In this document: piece after piece, positions 10,331 through 21,276 of the stretch | How positions within the stretch are numbered: position 1 is the stretch's first letter | Layout of the letters: every line of letters begins with the position of its first letter | Translations under genes and position numbers: made by a program | The notes under the pieces: generated by a model | Database searches by the model: none | What the model was told of the DNA's origin: nothing | Seen by the model: the letters and a program-made list of their open reading frames with translations, nothing else | Source of the DNA: Penium margaritaceum | Lineage: Eukaryota; Streptophyta; Zygnematophyceae; Desmidiales; Peniaceae | Length of the DNA: 35,572 nt | Direction: 5' to 3' | NCBI GenBank assembly: GCA_023375785.1 | Contig: SZWC01015265.1 | Span: forward strand, 1-35,572

Positions 10331-10732
10331 CATTGAGGCTATTGAGTATGAAAAAGCTATAGTATACTTTTTCAGTGATGCAATCTTGTCGGTCGGTTCA
10401 TTTCATCGTGCCAGATGACGTCTCGATGGACAACAACAAAGGTGAATGATTTGCTTAGCGCAAGGGGTCCATTGCCGTACTGGCCGCCAGCGTCATTGGT
10501 GGTGTACCATTTGTTACTACCTTGTTCACCTCGAGAGCTTCGTGGGCTACGTGCTATTGATCCTCCGTTGCTGAAGTATTCTCCAGTTGCTATTGCTTAC
10601 CACCTTGTGCGCTTGTAACGTTCACCATTGTCTTTACAAGGTCGACGAATCTTTGGACACAAGGGATAGGCTGAAGACTTGTGTGTGGTTGCCATATTGT
10701 TGTGTGTCTGCTGCTGTTCCAGTGCCATTGCA

Positions 10733-10743
10733 CTCTGATACCA
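10733..10743 (-). promoter_or_regulatory. Initiator tRNA-Met-type primer-binding site (gypsy remnant)
   Basis: The minus strand reads TGGTATCAGAG, complementary to the 3' end of plant initiator tRNA-Met, used to prime minus-strand DNA synthesis. The match stops after 11 bases (next GTGCAATGG). It lies about 400-450 bases upstream of the gag-like fragment on the same strand. The LTR should end just above 10743, but I see no CA end and no second copy to confirm it. Confidence 0.55.
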
Positions 10744-13700
10744 AGTTTTCGGCTGAGCAAGATGTGGATGGTTCACAGGGATCAGGTGAGGAGTTGAGAA
10801 AGACTCAAGGAATTTGGACAATTGGATAATCTGTTAATGATAGCACGTGTAATTCAATGAAAAGTGCCGAAGCTATCGAGTTCATACATATAATGCCAAG
10901 AAAAAAGAGAAATACGTGGGGTCTTGGACTCTAAAGTTGAGCGACATGCTAAAAACCACGTCGTGATAGGTCACTTTGAGAATCTATACCAATAACTTGT
11001 GGGGATTTCAGGGTATAAAGGTGCGATATGAAGAATCCAACACTTTTAAGAAGATGAAAAAACAATATCAAAACATCAATACAGTTTGCATTTTTTCTAT
11101 CGACCTTGCTAGAAAGTGGTCAAAATTTTCAAAACCTTCTGAAGAGGAACACCAGAGGTTGGGTCAAGTGGCCAAAATGCCCTCGGCCAGGTGGTGTAAA
11201 ACTCTTAAGATCCACACACGGTAGGCTATGGATGTAATGACACAAGTGTCCATGTATGGAGTTTCGGGACTTGGGTACATTAGAGATGTAATAGTCATTA
11301 CCGGTGAGTGCGTAGAGAAAAAGATGATATCCTTATCAGATTCCATGTGGCATCAACGTCTTGACGTCATCACTTTGGGTACAAAGTATTACAAAACCCT
11401 TCATAAAGGATTGTTTTGACAATGTTCATGGGGGTTTTGAGTCTCCCCCTGCGTTGAAAGAGAACCTACAGGGCCCTAGCATCACGGGACCCGGTAGGTG
11501 CTTGCATAGAAATGAGATATCAAAATCTTGAGTGTAATTTGGGATAGATTTTGAACAGGGTTTGCACATGAAAAATGAAGTTTTTCTTGCTGTGGAAGAT
11601 AAGTATCAAAGAAACAGATGTTTTAACTCAATTGTGATCAAACGATGACCCATTTCTTCTTTAGTTCTTTTTATCTTTATAAACCCCATGTTTGAATGTA
11701 GGATTTCAGCTCCGGTAAAACAGAGAAATGCATTTATCCTAACAATGGTTTGCGAGTTAGGAAAAAGACAGAGGGGTGATTCATTGATCGGGATACTCTT
11801 GAGGAAGTGATGTCCAAGGTCATTGATTTTTGCTTTGTCGGCCACACGTGCCATGGTTGAGCATGAAAGAACAACACGATGGATTGGTTGTTTTGTGGCT
11901 GCTACCTGGGAATTGAGGATCACACTATGTGTTTTCATGGCCGTTGTGTATTTTTGCCCTTAGTGTCTGCTAGTTGTGACGGATAGATAACAATCAAAGT
12001 AGAGTTAACTATCCATCTTGTATACACTCATTGGTTAGTGTATAATGCATCTCTGAAGAAGCTTCCTATAATTTGTTAATGTTCTTCTCTTCATAAGTAC
12101 ACTGAAATGATAATGTATAGACATCTAAAGATGAAAATTCATCGGAGGACAAATGTCAGTTCCTTTTTGTGTGTGTGCATTTTAAACACGCTGTTGATTC
12201 TATGTTGTTCTAATGTGACATATTCTGTGACCTGAAGTTCTCACACTAGTCAGAAAGGATATTCATTTGAACTAATGTTCGGACAATGTTAGGTCTGAAT
12301 GTCTTACGTCGTTGAGGAAGAGACCACGCTTTCTTCCCAAGAGTACTTTCAAACATATTGACCACTCAAGAATGATCCAGGGGTGCTTGCAATAAGCCAC
12401 CGCGTGTACGATGTGTGTTGGGGATGTGTTTTTGTGATTGCAACAGAGGTGGCGGCCGCCTGAGGAGGGGAAGGGGGGTGGGGGTGGAAGATACGTGGAA
12501 GTGTACATGGCGATTATTAATGTGACTGTTCTAGCTTTGCATGGTTAGTGAGGCCAAAGTTTTCCCCGATGAACAGGTAACGATGGAGGTTTTTGGCCAC
12601 TATGATAACTTTTGCGCTTTCCACAGGTTCACGCAATCCGTTATGCACTTTGACATGACGTGAATCGATAACGTATATTGTTTGTTCAGTCCCAGGTATG
12701 GGCTGGTTGAAGAAAAACAAATTTAAGAAAATCACTTTGAGCCGTCTGATCAAGGCAATCAACAGTGACTAGTCATAACAACAAATGTACAGTGCATAGA
12801 CCAAAAAATGTATTAATGCAAGGATCCATCCTATCGAATTCACATTTGTGTAATTTGTTGGAAATACCCGCCTGGATATGCAGTGAAAGGACTCACGTAG
12901 CTTGGACCCACATGAATAAAAGAAACCAACATAGGCATCCATTGCAAAATACGAAGCAGTCTGGAAGACGATCGCTATCAATCTCTAACAAAACAGGTGT
13001 TGAGGAAAAGAGACGTGCCGAGATAGTCTTGATGCCCCTCCCTCCCCCACTCAAAAGGAATAAGATTTTCTGTCGTGCATCTGCCATACTTTATTCTGAC
13101 GAATAACCACCTAAGTGTTCATCGCTGAACGGGCCGGGAGAGTTAATGGATCCAGCAATTTTGATCTATGGACATTTTGACCAATGTGACGGCTGTACCG
13201 TTTTTTGTCTCCGGCAAGAACCGTCCTATGCACTACCTACAATGCATTGGCTGGAGGCAGAGTTATGCCCCCTTCTAGCAGAAAGTGAACGAGGCGATTG
13301 TGCAAGTGAGTGTACACTGGAGGTATGACATCTGTGTCTAAGATGTACATTAGTGGGGTGACAGGTGAAAGTGTATGAGGCCATTGTCACTGGGGATGTA
13401 CACAGGTCAATATGTCAATTTGAGCTACGTTAGACACTTGTGTCAAATGATGGTCCTTGGAAACTTTGTTGACATGACTGAAAGTTCTCGACGTTTACAT
13501 AGCATGGCTCCTCCGTTGTTACGTACACTGGACATAACCTCTTAAAAAAAAAGAGGCATGGATGCAACATTTGTGGAGTAGCGAAGGACCCTATCTGTGA
13601 GAAAACTACAGGAAAACACTTTCTCCTTTTCACATCGACTACATGGGAAATTTTGCGAATATCAGCAATACGTTTCAACCATTGGATAGTTATTGAGATA

Positions 13701-14079
13701 GTTGCAATGTCATGGCAGTTGCCCGTCAATGAGTACTACTACAGTGGGGCTAGAAACAACAGAAGCGAATAGTAAGTCATTGTTTTCAATGAAATGAAGA
13801 GAACCATAAATTGAACCATTAATTGACGGGTAGATATTGACACCTTAACCAACCAGCAAAACAGGCAGACTCTTGCTTGTAAGAAGGGTACTTTGGGATA
13901 GTAACGGGATCTAGTATACAGTACGATGTCTAAAAAAGGATGCATCGTGGAATATACATTGGCTCATTCACAAGGAGTTTTCCGTGGGAATTTTTGAAAT
14001 ACTACCCAGTGAAGCAATCCGGTGGCATAGAAAAAATGCAAGAATGTCCGATTTTGCAGCTGTTTCACAGATGGCTTCA
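10744..14079. other. Unassigned 3.3-kb stretch
   Basis: Only short frames occur, the longest being minus 11606-11938 (110 codons) and plus 12765-13106 (113 codons). None has a motif or composition I can tie to a family. Two minus frames (12272-12508 and 12517-12762) have passing integrase-like phrases too weak to call. A G-rich segment lies at 12440-12490 and includes the palindrome GGCGGCCGCC. It may hold the LTR of the gypsy remnant to the left, but no repeat partner is present to prove it. Confidence 0.5.
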
Positions 14080-14084
14080 CGTGT

Positions 14085-14860
14085 TTCCAGAAAGGATTAA
14101 AAGGCAAAGAGTTTGTGCTGTGCGGTCACGAGTGATGGTCATGCCTAGAAATGTTTGTGCCTCATCCAGGTCTGTCATTTTGCAGTGTGCTGTGAGCAGT
14201 GCTTTGGCTTGTTCAATGAGTGTGAGGGAGAGAGACAAGATCAAGACACATCCACATACTCCAGCAATGAAACATGCACACTACTAGCCCAGCGCAGGAA
14301 CTATGATGGGTCACAGATGATCTGTGTGAACCCACCACTCTCCAGAGTGTGGCGGATCTCTTTGTTCCAACACATAGGAGCTTGTATTAAGCCGTACATG
14401 GCCTTTTGCAGCAGCCACACCCTGTCTGTCCCATCCTCAAAAACCTCTGACTGTTTTACATTTAGTTCCTCTTCCAGTGGTCCATTCAAGAAGGCGTTTT
14501 TTACATCCATCTGATGAATGTCCCAGTCCTTATGTGCAGCCACTGCCAGGAGGGCAAAGCTGGTTCCATGCTTTCCCACAGGTATGTAAGTGTCTATGAA
14601 TTCATGTCCATGAATTTGATGGCCTTTAGCCTTGAGCCAGGCTTTATACTTCTCAATCAGTCCCTTGAGGTTTCTTTTCAGTTTGAATACCCACTTAACA
14701 TCAATGGCCTTGCGAAAGGTGGCAATGGGACCAGCTCGCACACCTCGTGTTCTAGCAGTGCATTCAGTTTAGCTGCCATTGCCTTTTCCCATTAGGAGGC
14801 GTCTGAACGTCCCCTTTCCTAAGTCACGGTCTGTGGTTCATTAACACGGTTGTCCATGAC
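14085..14860 (-). pseudogene. pol: Reverse transcriptase of copia element E
   Basis: Minus strand: WEKAMAAKLNALLEHEV (about 14790-14745) is the lead-in to copia RT. It is followed by VKWVFKLKRNLKGLIEKYKA, AKGHQIHG, HKDWDIHQMDVKNAFLNG, EEELNVKQSE and MYGLIQAPMCWNKEI (14741-14301). The block VCGCVLILS at about 14245 stands where YVDD-LLI is expected, so the catalytic Asp pair is lost. LIEQAKALLTAH, KMTDLDEAQTFLGMTITRDR (about 14215-14110) completes the palm and thumb side. Sequence similarity fades by about 14085. RNase H is missing. Confidence 0.85.
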
Positions 14861-15349
14861 TGTGGTGCCAACAGTGTGATAGAATTTCTTGTAGTCAACT
14901 CTGGGGAGAGCGCATAAGGACCGTCACACTGGTTCAGGCTAGGATGTTCTTGCGCTTTCAGTCTTAGTGGGAGGGGTCAGAGGCCTGAGGCCTGGAGGTG
15001 CATGAGTGGCATTCGACTCTGTGCTTGCTAAGTTTGTGGAAGAAAGCATATCCTTTGGCACACGGATAGCTGTCTCGCTATCTGGTATTGTTCGTACTGT
15101 CTGACCAACAGTTTGTGGTGGGGGGGACATGAAGACAGGCACACTCACATACGCTGGGTAGTGGTCTTGCGTGGGCAGAGATGGAGCATGGCGCAGTGTG
15201 CGGAATTCCTTGTAGGGGAAGTGTTCCAAGAAAGATGCATCACGACTTTCGACAGAATAATGATTTGTGGGGTCTCAGAACCGCCATGCCTTGGAGGCAT
15301 GGGACACCCCCACAAAGAAACACAAACAACCACGTGGACTCAGTTTGTT
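14861..15349 (-). pseudogene. pol: Integrase-RT linker of copia element E
   Basis: Minus-strand sequence between integrase and RT. CLCFFVGVSHASKAWRF-type text is split between registers (about 15320-15265). ASFLEHFPYKEF follows (about 15245-15200), then a Pro/Ser/Thr-rich low-conservation linker (PPPQTVGQTVRTIPDSE). This is the normal variable hinge of copia pol. A TAG ends the readable part at about 14937. It has no separate function. Confidence 0.6.
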
Positions 15350-16290
15350 CTCTCAGTGTGGTGGCACAAACCAGACACATGCCATTGTGCCCCACACCCT
15401 GGCTGGCCTCAGCTCAGCCTTCTCTTTGAGCCAACGTTCCCACGGTGTGAATGTTGTGGACAGTGGACCTTGAGGAATACGGTTCCACACCCAGGTGGTA
15501 TGTTTCACTGCCTCCTCCCAAAATCCAAATGACAGACCGGATTCGGTCAGTAGTCTACGCAGTGCATCACCAAGGGTTCTGTGCCATCGGTCTTCCACAC
15601 CATTTTGTTGTGGATTAAAGGGACCCGTGGTCTAGTGTTCAACTCCCCTAGCTTTCAGTTTCACTGGCAATAAACCAAGAAAGTCCCCTCCCCTGGCAGT
15701 CCACAGCTTAAGGAGTGAGTAGCTTGTCTGTCGTTCAGCAAGCAAAATCCATTCAGCGATTGCACGCTGAGCATCAGCATTTTGTTTTAGCAGAAAGGCC
15801 CAACGAGAATGACTGTAGTCATCAGTGAGGGTCAAAACGTAGAATGATACATACTGGACGAAGGGCACTGGCATTGGTCCTGTAAGATCCATATGTACCA
15901 TTGCAAGGGGCCTCTTGGTCTTATTGTCTGATCTTGGAAATTTGTGTCTATGTGCTTTTTTGTCATGGTAATCTGGGTATGTGTTGGCTTTGAGATCATG
16001 TGGGCAGTCATCATGGTGAAGACCGTGTGCTGGGGTGTGTTTCAAAAGTGCAACCGTTGTTTCTACATTCAGATGTGCAGGACGACGATGGATGGGATCT
16101 GTGTGCATCAGTGCATGTGACGACATGTGCTTGGGGTTGGTTCAATTTTGAGTGGACACAAGGGAACAGGGTGAGTTTGCACAACATGTCTGTATGCAGC
16201 GGTCCATAGACCAGCAAGTCACCGGACGCATCATAGAGCATGCACCGCTGTCTCTGTGTCAGTGCTGTCACATTCGCCTGTTGGTCTAGT
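15350..16290 (-). pseudogene. pol: GAG-pre-integrase and integrase of copia element E
   Basis: Minus-strand segments in order: a degenerate GAG-pre-integrase region with HLNVETTVALLKH and CPHDLKANTYPDYHDKKAHR (16126-15950), then AMVHMDLTGPMPVP (first catalytic Asp kept), LTLTDDYSHSRWAFLLK, and LWTARGGDFLG. In the last, the usual SDNGGEF has lost the second catalytic Asp and Glu is Asp. After GVEH comes a TAG where copia integrases usually have Gln, then NPQQNGVEDRWHRTLGDA with the catalytic Glu region, and WVWNRIPQGPLS. Non-functional. The end of the domain runs into the PMPPRHGGSE-type linker near 15300. Confidence 0.85.
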
Positions 16291-16362
16291 TATCCTCCGG
16301 ATAGTAGATTGATTTTCAGCCACATCCAAGACACTCATGAGCCACAGTACCCCACTCGGTGC

Positions 16363-16611
16363 CTAGAGAGCGACTGTCCCCATGTCCTCAACAGGTAGCA
16401 GTTCCCCTGACCTGGTCTTCACACCCCCCACATAAGGTGTGGCAGGCAATGCGACCAACAACTGACCATGTGGGGACATATGATGTGATGCGGCTGTGTC
16501 AAACAACCACTCATGCATGGGAAGTGAGTGCGAGGTGGTGATGTGTGTGTGCCCCAAATTCTGATCTGGTGGGTGTGGGATGGACATCGGTTTAGGTGGG
16601 TGTAGCTCCAC
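16363..16611 (-). pseudogene. pol: Copia protease region (element E)
   Basis: The minus-strand frame has EWLFDTAASHHMSP, the aspartic protease active-site region of copia pol, followed by VGGVKTRSGELLPVEDMGTV. The family motif is D-[ST]-G-A. Here it is D-T-A-A, with the active-site Gly replaced by Ala, which would be expected to impair the enzyme. It lies between the gag and integrase pieces in the right order. Confidence 0.75.
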
Positions 16612-16639
16612 GGACGCACTCCACCCTGGTCCTGGAGGT

Positions 16640-17835
16640 AGTGCTAGAGTCTGCTATGGCTTGGTTGTCTTGACATACACCCTCTGCACCCATGCTGGGA
16701 CATGTGCGGATGCGTTGATGGACGGGGGCATGTAGAAGGGTCCCTGGTACGCGGGTGGAGATGGAGTCGGCATTGGTGGGTACATCACTGGCTGCAGCTA
16801 CAGTGGTCCATAGGTGGCAGCCCCAAAGGGTGCCGGCGCACGAGGTCCTCCCACTAGCTGTGCCGTCCATGATGGTGGGTGGAAGTACTGACCAGGACGA
16901 GGGGGAGGCATAGGTGGTTCCTGGTTGCTTAGAGTAGTTGCAGGTGCGGTTCTCTGCTCCTTGACCACGCCCACGTCCGCCGCTTCCTTGTCCGCATTGT
17001 CCTCCTCCGCCGCCACGGCCACTCCTGCCTCCTCCACCCGGGTGATGGTAGGAAGGTAGGGAAGTGCCTCCTCCCTGGTGCACAAAAGCGCTTTGCTGCT
17101 GCACCCTCGTCTTCACCCGCCTCACCTTTCAGGATGTCTTCATAGTTCCACAGCTCCTCAAGCACCTCCGCCAAGTCCGTGTTCTCGATGTCGGTAACTT
17201 TCAGCTTCCAAAGCAGACCATGCTGAAAATCATTCTACGGTTCTCTAAAGTGGAGGAGGACTCAATCCAGCCATTCAAGAACTGTGCAGGAGGCACCAAG
17301 GCCAAGGATGCACTGGCAAAGGTCCATGGCAGCATCCCAGTATTCGGCAACTGGTGCACCAGGCTTGGGGTGAAGGTTGCGGAGTTGCTCGCAAAGGGAG
17401 ATAACGAGAGCCATCCCTTGCTCTTCATTCCGGGTGGCAAGGTGTCACCACACGTCATGGGATCTAGGGTCTCCGCTGCAAGGATTCTTGGGGTCCTCTC
17501 CTTTACCCCCAAATCAAAAATGGCGTACAGAGTAGTGCTGGTCCTCAGGGAGGGCACGGACAAGAGCGTTGAAGGCTCTAAAGAGCACCGGTACGTTGGT
17601 GTTATCCGGTGGCGGAGTGAGGTAATAGTCCTCAAGATCTTGCTCCATAGCCCAAGAGAGGAAGAAATCCTTCCACTATAATATATTGTGTGCGCCGAGC
17701 AGTGGCGGCGTAAACTTTGTGGCCCACAAACCATTGATTAATGGGATATGACAGTGTTTGGCAGAGGGCATATTGGCAACGTGCACCGACCTCAATATGT
17801 CTGTGCAAGAGGGTTCTGAGAAGTTTGACCACTTT
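16640..17835 (-). pseudogene. gag: Gag of copia element E (interrupted)
   Basis: Minus-strand pieces in different registers carry WKDFFLSWAMEQDLEDYYLT and FRAFNALVRALPEDQHY (about 17670-17530). PVAEYWDAAMDLCQCIL, LEWLD and FREPENDFQHGLLWKLKV follow (about 17350-17210). The last part is LAEVLEELWNYEDILKGEAGED (within 17174-17090), the spacing expected of a copia capsid. A Gly/Arg-rich stretch then leads to CNYSKQPGTTYASP at about 16945-16900. That looks like a zinc knuckle whose second Cys, His and last Cys are replaced. A TAG precedes WKDFF and a TGA follows VRHF. The large plus-strand frame at 17064-17681 is the antisense shadow of this gag. Confidence 0.65.
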
Positions 17836-19767
17836 CCATGAATGTAGATGGATGGTTACAAATCGTATCGATGCTTCAATTCTGTTCGGTCAACTTCAAT
17901 AAGTGTTGGAATTTTATGGAGATTTGCCTAAATTGCCTTGTTACTGAAACCTTCCTCAAGCACAATGTCATAAGATGAGTGATTGATGGCTTCACTCCTA
18001 TGCAAGAACCTTGCACACGTAGTTTGCACATTCATTTCATAAGTTATTAGACCTTGCGATGTCACGGGTGAAATGAGCAATTGTATCTTACGATGAGCAG
18101 CGGTAACATGAAGAAGCCTTTGACGATGGAGGCTCAGTAGTGAGCGACTTACGATGCTCATCACATGAGCCAAGAAACAACAACCGTAGGCTTAATAAAA
18201 AATGATGAAACTCTAAAAATGCCAATAGACACCGTAGTTATGGACCCTTCTGGCTTAGTCGACCCCTTGCTTCCGCCATTGCCCGTCGACATGACAACTG
18301 GCATGATGGGAGGAGGTACCGGCTGGTAAGCTTGTAATATTGATGACTTGTACCAGAAGTTTTTGCAACTCAAGATCCTCAACAACCATGTTCTTCATGA
18401 ACTCACTACATCAACGAAGGGGCTACAAAATGAAAGTGAATCTGCTTTCCTTCGTGCAATGGGCCTAAACCTTTTCGTTGATAGCCGGCTCAACTTCAGT
18501 GAGGCATTGGTGGACATGTGGTTGCACCCACCAAAAAAGGAGTGATTGCCAGCGACATTCTCAGAAATCGCCACCCTTTGACAAGCATCATGACTTATGC
18601 ATTGGTGTGCTAAGGAGGCAATACCTATAGCTGTTATTAGAACAGCTCCTGCTGCTATTGCTCTGCGCTCCTGCTAGTAATGTTTGCTGTTGTACCTATA
18701 ATTCTATAACTATTACTACTACTGTTGTTGCGGTACTAGCACTAGACTTTGTTGCTACAGTTACTACTTTTTCTTGCTATAAATGTCATTGTTACTCCCG
18801 TTGTTACTACTCACTAATGTCATTGCTTTTGCTACTCCTCAACCATTTTTTCCATTCCTACTACCAGTATTGCCACTCCATCCATGTTGTCACTGCTACT
18901 TGCTCCTACTACTGCTACTTCTTTTTCGGCTGTTGCTACCTGATGTTGTACCTGCTACTACTACTGCTATCTACTGTTATAATGTAGGTGGAGTGTGCTA
19001 CCCTCAACTACAGGCTGCAAGCACCAACCGGCAGCAACATCCACCAAGGAGAGGCAGGTGCACACCTTTTTGTGTATGATGAAGCATGGGATTATCTTGG
19101 GAGATTACGCGAGTGCATGTGGCAAAGAGGGAGCAGGATTTTATCATCATTAAAGTGTCAACATACAAGACGGAACATGATTGATGACATAGCATACGCA
19201 ACTCGAGGTCACCAAGATGTGTACGAATTTGCCTGGGTGAAAGATGTGCGTTACTACCTGAACATCGTGCAATTATTCTTTCCAATTTCCAAAGCACAAA
19301 GAATTGCATAATCCATGGAGGAATGACCGCAATGTTCTTGGTACCATAAACCATGGCAATCTGTTGCTTGTAGCACCAATAACGGCTCTAACGGTCGCCT
19401 AAACAACCCTTTCTAGAGTAAACACATCGGGGTGAAGCAACCTTGGTTTACAAACTATCCTTGATTCATTGACGAACCATGTCCTAATGCTTGCTTTGGC
19501 CTCATTGGGTGTTCTGAGGGTCAAGCCTTGGTCCTTGGGGATTTATTCCTGTCACCTATTTTCCTCCTTGTCCAGTCCAATCTCTTGTCGGACGTAACTT
19601 CCGAAATGAATGATAGATCAACCCCGTTGTTTAGCTGATACCCCACAGTTTTTCCCAAAATAAAAGAACTACACATAGATCGCACATTCAAGGAAGCCTC
19701 AAGATGTTTTCAGTGCCATTGACAATGTCCAAATTACATTCCTACCTTAGGAGAAAGCTGTCCCCGT
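17836..19767. other. Unassigned flank, probably including chromovirus 3' sequence
   Basis: No recognisable gene. The chromovirus reads toward lower coordinates and its chromodomain ends at 19768, so its 3' untranslated part and 3' LTR should lie in the upper part of this stretch. No repeat partner is present to delimit them. The plus frame at 18988-19311 (107 codons) is open but resembles nothing I know. Confidence 0.45.
18640..18985. repeat. Degenerate CTA/CTG/TTG triplet low-complexity tract
   Basis: About 345 bases with strong period-3 structure, built from units such as CTACTA, CTGCTA, TTGCTA and TGTTGT. It gives spurious Leu-rich and Ser/Tyr/Cys-rich frames. It ends abruptly at about 18985 where ordinary sequence resumes. 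It resembles a decayed trinucleotide microsatellite. Confidence 0.8.
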
Positions 19768-19974
19768 TTACGCTTGGTACTCATGGAGGATGGCATTCCA
19801 CCTGCTGATGTTATGGGCTGGTTCACATTAGTTAAGGGCCGCATCATAGCCCTTCCACTTCACTGGCTACTCCTATCCCTGGCCACTATGATAGTAGTCA
19901 AGGATGGCCTCCACCTCATACTTTTGCTCATGACTAATGATCACTAGAGGACGAGGATTCAAACAGCGACCTGA
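19768..19974 (-). pseudogene. pol: Chromovirus chromodomain (3' end of a split gypsy pol)
   Basis: The minus-strand reading from 19974 gives PRPLVIISHEQKYEVEAILD, then after two close stops PVKWKGYDAALN, and finally RWNAILHEYQA before TAA (19768-19770). This matches the chromodomain at the C-terminus of chromovirus integrases: the YEVE(A/K)ILD strand, the VKWKGY strand and the final LLxEY helix. Such domains target integration to particular chromatin by binding methylated histone tails. It lies exactly next to the 5' LTR of copia element C. The preceding integrase C-terminus is found on the other side of C at 26360. Intervening TAG/TAA codons make it non-functional. Confidence 0.82.
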
Positions 19975-19976
19975 GC

Positions 19977-20704
19977 TGTGGGAAAATGGGCCATTTGGCT
20001 CAATTTCAAGTCCATAGGATAAAGATCCAGGAAACTACCAGATGCCTGCCCGATAGTCAACCCAAATTCCTCATTGATAAGATCAGGTGGCAAAATGTCT
20101 ACGATCCAAGTTTCAGGCCGATCCAACGGTCGGATTGGGAGATATGAACTTTCGGAATTACCGAGGTCATCGACCGCCGGTGTCTTGGTGACCATGGGCG
20201 ACGGCTCCATGCCTTAGCCTGAATAAAGAAAACAAGGTAAGAGGTCCAGGGTCAAGACCTGATGGGAGAAGCATCCAAAAAATTCCTAGATTCGTGGGTT
20301 GCCTTGTCAGAGTGTGCTGACTAGGAAAAATGTACCTCTCCTTACTTTTTAGGTGAGGTGAGATCCTTGTGTGCTAGCCATGGACACATGGCGATTCTCC
20401 ATGGGATTGTGGGTTATGGGACCACTAGGAGTGTGCCATGAGAGCATTTTCTAGCTATTTACGTTGTGTGTGAGTGGTCATCCTGATTGCTAGGCTTGCT
20501 TCCTCTCTTGTGTGAGATTATGGACTATAATGTGTGAGCCTTAGCCTCCATGCCTACGTGGTGTGACTTATGGGAGGGCTAACTTGACCAAGCTCTGGCT
20601 CTACATGTACTTCATCATTTTGAGTGATTCTTTGTCACAAATGATGCCCTTTCATTCCCATATGCTCGCTGCTCCAAGGTCATCTATCTCCTCCAGTTCC
20701 AACA
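19977..20704 (+). repeat. 5' LTR of copia element C
   Basis: Begins TGTGGGAAAATGGG and ends TTCCAACA, so it has the TG...CA termini. It is followed after two bases by the primer-binding site. It pairs with 25602-26357. Identical landmarks include CCATGGACACATGGCGATTC and TGCTCGCTGCTCCAAGGTCA. This LTR would carry the promoter of the element. A TATA-type box cannot be assigned with confidence. Confidence 0.93.
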
Positions 20705-20706
20705 CT

Positions 20707-20724
20707 TGGTATCAGAGCCAGATT
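20707..20724 (+). promoter_or_regulatory. Primer-binding site, initiator tRNA-Met type
   Basis: TGGTATCAGAGCCAGATT differs at one position from the complement of the 3' end of plant initiator tRNA-Met (TGGTATCAGAGCCAGGTT). It sits two bases after the 5' LTR, the normal position for priming minus-strand DNA. It is the strongest sign that the host is a plant. Confidence 0.93.
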
Positions 20725-21276
20725 ATGCCATTTTCAGCTAGCGTAGACTGTCAATTTGAGAGTGACAGAGTAGGATCAAACCTTGACAAAATGTAAATAT
20801 TAACCACTGGATCGTCAAGTTTGCGAGATAAGATTTCCAAAGAGCCCAAGATCGGGATGATCCAACAGTCGCATGCAGAGTTATGCTCAAAACAATGTCG
20901 GTCAGGGCTACTCTCTTATCTCTGAGTAAGACAGTTGCCTTGTGATGACCATAACTCTGTCATTTCTTGCTCAAATATAGAAAGTAGTACATGCGAATGA
21001 AATTGTTTTTCCTGAACTTCCCATTGGTTAAATAATACTTGCATCCCATTGGTACGTTTGGGAGAAACGTCGTTTACAAGTTGGCTGGTATGAGTTGGAG
21101 AAGGAGCAGCACCATACCCTACTTTCAAAAGGGCATATCTCTTAAAATCTCCTGGTGATGACCCTGTTTTATAGGTCCATTGGAAAGTTTTTGAGCTCAA
21201 ATTTCCAGTGATGGTCTTGGTTTTCCAACGTTCTAATGTGCTGGCCTCATCAGTCCATTTTCTGTCAGATAGATTT
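20725..21276 (+). other. Leader of copia element C
   Basis: About 550 bases between the primer-binding site and the first gag ATG, without a frame of note. Packaging and dimerisation signals would be expected here from family knowledge, but no specific motif can be pointed to. Confidence 0.6.

Larger units (their letters stand above)
8855..10743 (-). mobile_element. Ty3/gypsy remnant with primer-binding site, gag and RT pieces
   Basis: Minus-strand order: a primer-binding-like site (10743-10733), a leader of about 450 bases, a gag piece (about 10330-10048), undefined sequence where protease should lie (10047-9200), and the start of RT (9200-8855). This is the expected order for a gypsy element. 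Its 3' half is cut off at the junction with copia fragment H. Whether the RNase H fragment at 5390-6262 belonged to the same copy cannot be decided from the sequence. Confidence 0.6.
14080..17835 (-). mobile_element. Copia element E, decayed gag to RT
   Basis: Minus-strand Ty1/copia remnant in the order gag (about 17835-16930), protease (16611-16363), GAG-pre-integrase and integrase (16290-15350), linker (15350-14860) and RT (14860-14085). RNase H, LTRs, primer-binding site and polypurine tract are not visible. It is interrupted by several stops and frameshifts. It is a different family from A/D and from C by its protease (FDTAASHH) and integrase sequences. Confidence 0.85.

Noticed and set aside
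11606..11938. A 110-codon minus-strand gene
   Set aside because: No recognisable domain, no supporting neighbour, and a length expected by chance in 3 kb of AT-rich DNA.
12272..12762. Gypsy integrase fragment on minus
   Set aside because: Phrases such as KVIIVAKNLHRYLFI and RHSDLTLSE resemble integrase only loosely, and no DDE, zinc finger or PQTDGQ motif is in order around them.
17064..17681. A 205-codon frame on plus
   Set aside because: It is antisense to the gag of element E, whose minus-strand motifs are recognisable.
18640..18985. CRISPR-like or tandem repeat array
   Set aside because: Period-3 low complexity without conserved repeats or unique spacers.
18988..19311. A 107-codon plus-strand gene after the triplet tract
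   Set aside because: Open but without any recognised motif. It lies where chromovirus 3' sequence is expected on the other strand.
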